The position numbers and the translations under genes are program-made. Positions 14,797 to 15,836 of a DNA stretch of 15,836 nucleotides are shown here, piece after piece. Every line of letters starts with the position of its first letter. Position 1 is the stretch's first letter. Under the pieces are notes generated by a model, which made no database searches, was not told the DNA's origin, and saw only the letters and a program-made list of their open reading frames with translations. Source of the DNA: Methylotenera sp. (GTDB taxonomy: Bacteria > Pseudomonadota > Gammaproteobacteria > Burkholderiales > Methylophilaceae); assembly GCA_027310735.1 (NCBI GenBank), contig DAIDAH010000033.1, positions 1 to 15,836 of the forward strand. Direction: 5' to 3'.

Positions 14797-15836
14797 ACTA
14801 ATGCTCCATTTTTCTTTCTATAACTCTCTAAAAATCTAGCGATGCGTTTAATGGCTTCGGTTAGATCATCTACATTGGGTAAAAATACCACTCTAAAATG
14901 ATCTGGTGCTTTCCAATTAAAACCCGTACCTTGTACAAGTAGTACCTTTTCTTCTAATAATAAATCCAGAATGAATTGCTGATCATCTTTAATCGGATAA
15001 ATTTCTGGATCCAATTTTGGAAACAGATACATCGCAGCTTGTGGCTTAGTACAACTCACCCCTGGAATTGCATTTAGCATCTCATACGCCACATCACGTT
15101 GTTTACACAAACGACCTTCTGGAGCGACTAAATCATCAATACTTTGATAACCGCCCAGTGCGGTCTGAATGGCTAGCTGACCTGGCACATTCGCACATAA
15201 ACGCATGGAAGCCAGCATATTCAAGCCCTCAATATAGTCTTGAGCATGTTTTTTCTCACCACTCAATATCATCCAACCCGCACGATAACCACAGGTACGA
15301 TAGTTTTTGGATAATCCATTGAATGTGACAAACAACACATCATCAGCCAGCGAAGCGATAGACGTATGCTCATTACCATCATATAAAACTTTATCGTAAA
15401 TCTCGTCAGCAAAAATCACCAACCCATGATGGCGGGCAATTTCAATAATACCTTCCAAAATTTCCTGCGGATACAACGCCCCAGTTGGATTATTCGGATT
15501 AATCACCACAATGCCACGGGTATTGGCTGTAATCTTAGCTTCAATATCTTTTAAATCTGGCATCCAGCCTGTTGCTTCATCACAGAGATAATGCCGCGCA
15601 GTCCCGCCAGCCAGTGTGACTGCGGCCGTCCATAAAGGATAATCCGGCATAGGCACCAGCACTTGGTCACCATTATTCAACAAGCCTTGCATGGCCATAA
15701 CAATCAGCTCAGAAACACCATTACCAATGATAATGTCGTCCACCGTCACACCTTGAATCTGCTTGCTTTGCGTGTAGTGCATAATAGACTTACGTGGCTC
15801 AAACAAGCCTTTGCTATCAGTATAGCCTCCCGCTTT
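14793..15836 (-). CDS. alaA: Alanine aminotransferase AlaA-type, 5' end beyond the window
   Basis: Class-I/II PLP aminotransferase making alanine from pyruvate and glutamate. The frame is open to the last base of the window, so the 347 visible residues lack roughly the first 55-60 of a protein of about 405. Counting from the edge, GNGVSELI (38-45), VPMPDYPLW (61-69), NPNNPTG (113-119), FADEIYDK (142-149) and the Schiff-base Lys177 in FNGLSKNYR are visible, followed by GYRAGWM with the cofactor-phosphate Arg. Long stretches such as the MLASMRLCANVPGQ and EKVLLVQGTGFNW regions match my memory of E. coli AlaA rather than aspartate aminotransferase AspC. Its TGA overlaps the TTG of hom, making alaA-hom-thrC a likely operon. 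Confidence 0.93.
   Translation of the reverse strand, partial: KAGGYTDSKGLFEPRKSIMHYTQSKQIQGVTVDDIIIGNGVSELIVMAMQGLLNNGDQVLVPMPDYPLWTAAVTLAGGTARHYLCDEATGWMPDLKDIEAKITANTRGIVVINPNNPTGALYPQEILEGIIEIARHHGLVIFADEIYDKVLYDGNEHTSIASLADDVLFVTFNGLSKNYRTCGYRAGWMILSGEKKHAQDYIEGLNMLASMRLCANVPGQLAIQTALGGYQSIDDLVAPEGRLCKQRDVAYEMLNAIPGVSCTKPQAAMYLFPKLDPEIYPIKDDQQFILDLLLEEKVLLVQGTGFNWKAPDHFRVVFLPNVDDLTEAIKRIARFLESYRKKNGALV

Noticed and set aside
1..15836. CRISPR array, transposon, phage or defence system
   Set aside because: I saw no direct-repeat array, transposase, integrase or known defence genes. Nearly all of the window is assigned to core metabolic, transport or pilus genes.

Overview
This 15.8 kb window is a stretch of bacterial chromosome with dense, mostly housekeeping genes and no mobile element, CRISPR array, tRNA or rRNA that I can recognise. 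The protein types suggest a betaproteobacterium, most likely a methylotroph of the Methylophilaceae (Methylotenera-like). Pointers are a pilus-biogenesis protein of the MshN type, zwf and pgl side by side (the oxidative branch that these methylotrophs use to burn formaldehyde-derived sugar phosphates), dcd next to a class-I amino-acid decarboxylase, and the order alaA-hom-thrC. The taxon is an inference from protein flavour, not a database result.

Layout. (1) 20-1210, plus: membrane-anchored TPR protein, MshN-like. It converges on (2) copA, 1218-3449, minus, a Cu(I)-exporting P1B-ATPase. (3) 3450-3915: a 466-base stretch without a convincing gene. It holds a dyad upstream of copA, a sequence resembling a MerR-family metal promoter, a 10-base perfect anti-16S (Shine-Dalgarno) match, a 26-codon ORF ending in His/Cys residues, and a 29-base hairpin at the ORF's end. 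(4) 3916-4170, plus: a SemiSWEET sugar transporter. (5) 4188-4874, minus: pgl, divergent from (6) a dienelactone-hydrolase-family gene, 5033-5824, closed by a strong intrinsic terminator. (7) zwf, 5974-7476, plus, also closed by an intrinsic terminator. (8) dcd, 7621-8196, and (9) an Orn/Lys/Arg decarboxylase, 8261-10501, plus. (10) The minus-strand block 15836-10505: alaA (5' end outside the window), hom, thrC, thyA and folA.

How they work together. Zwf and Pgl turn glucose 6-phosphate into 6-phosphogluconate and supply NADPH. AlaA makes alanine, while Hom and ThrC carry the aspartate family to threonine. Dcd makes dUTP, ThyA uses the derived dUMP to make dTMP and releases dihydrofolate, and FolA regenerates tetrahydrofolate. 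The thyA-folA pair is therefore a direct metabolic couple, and dcd feeds it. CopA exports copper. The decarboxylase makes a polyamine or agmatine/cadaverine and consumes a proton.

Most of the window is ordinary. The parts worth a second look are the copA-SemiSWEET intergenic stretch, the AT-rich and slightly enlarged folA, the non-ATG coupled start of hom, and the hairpin in the leader of the decarboxylase.
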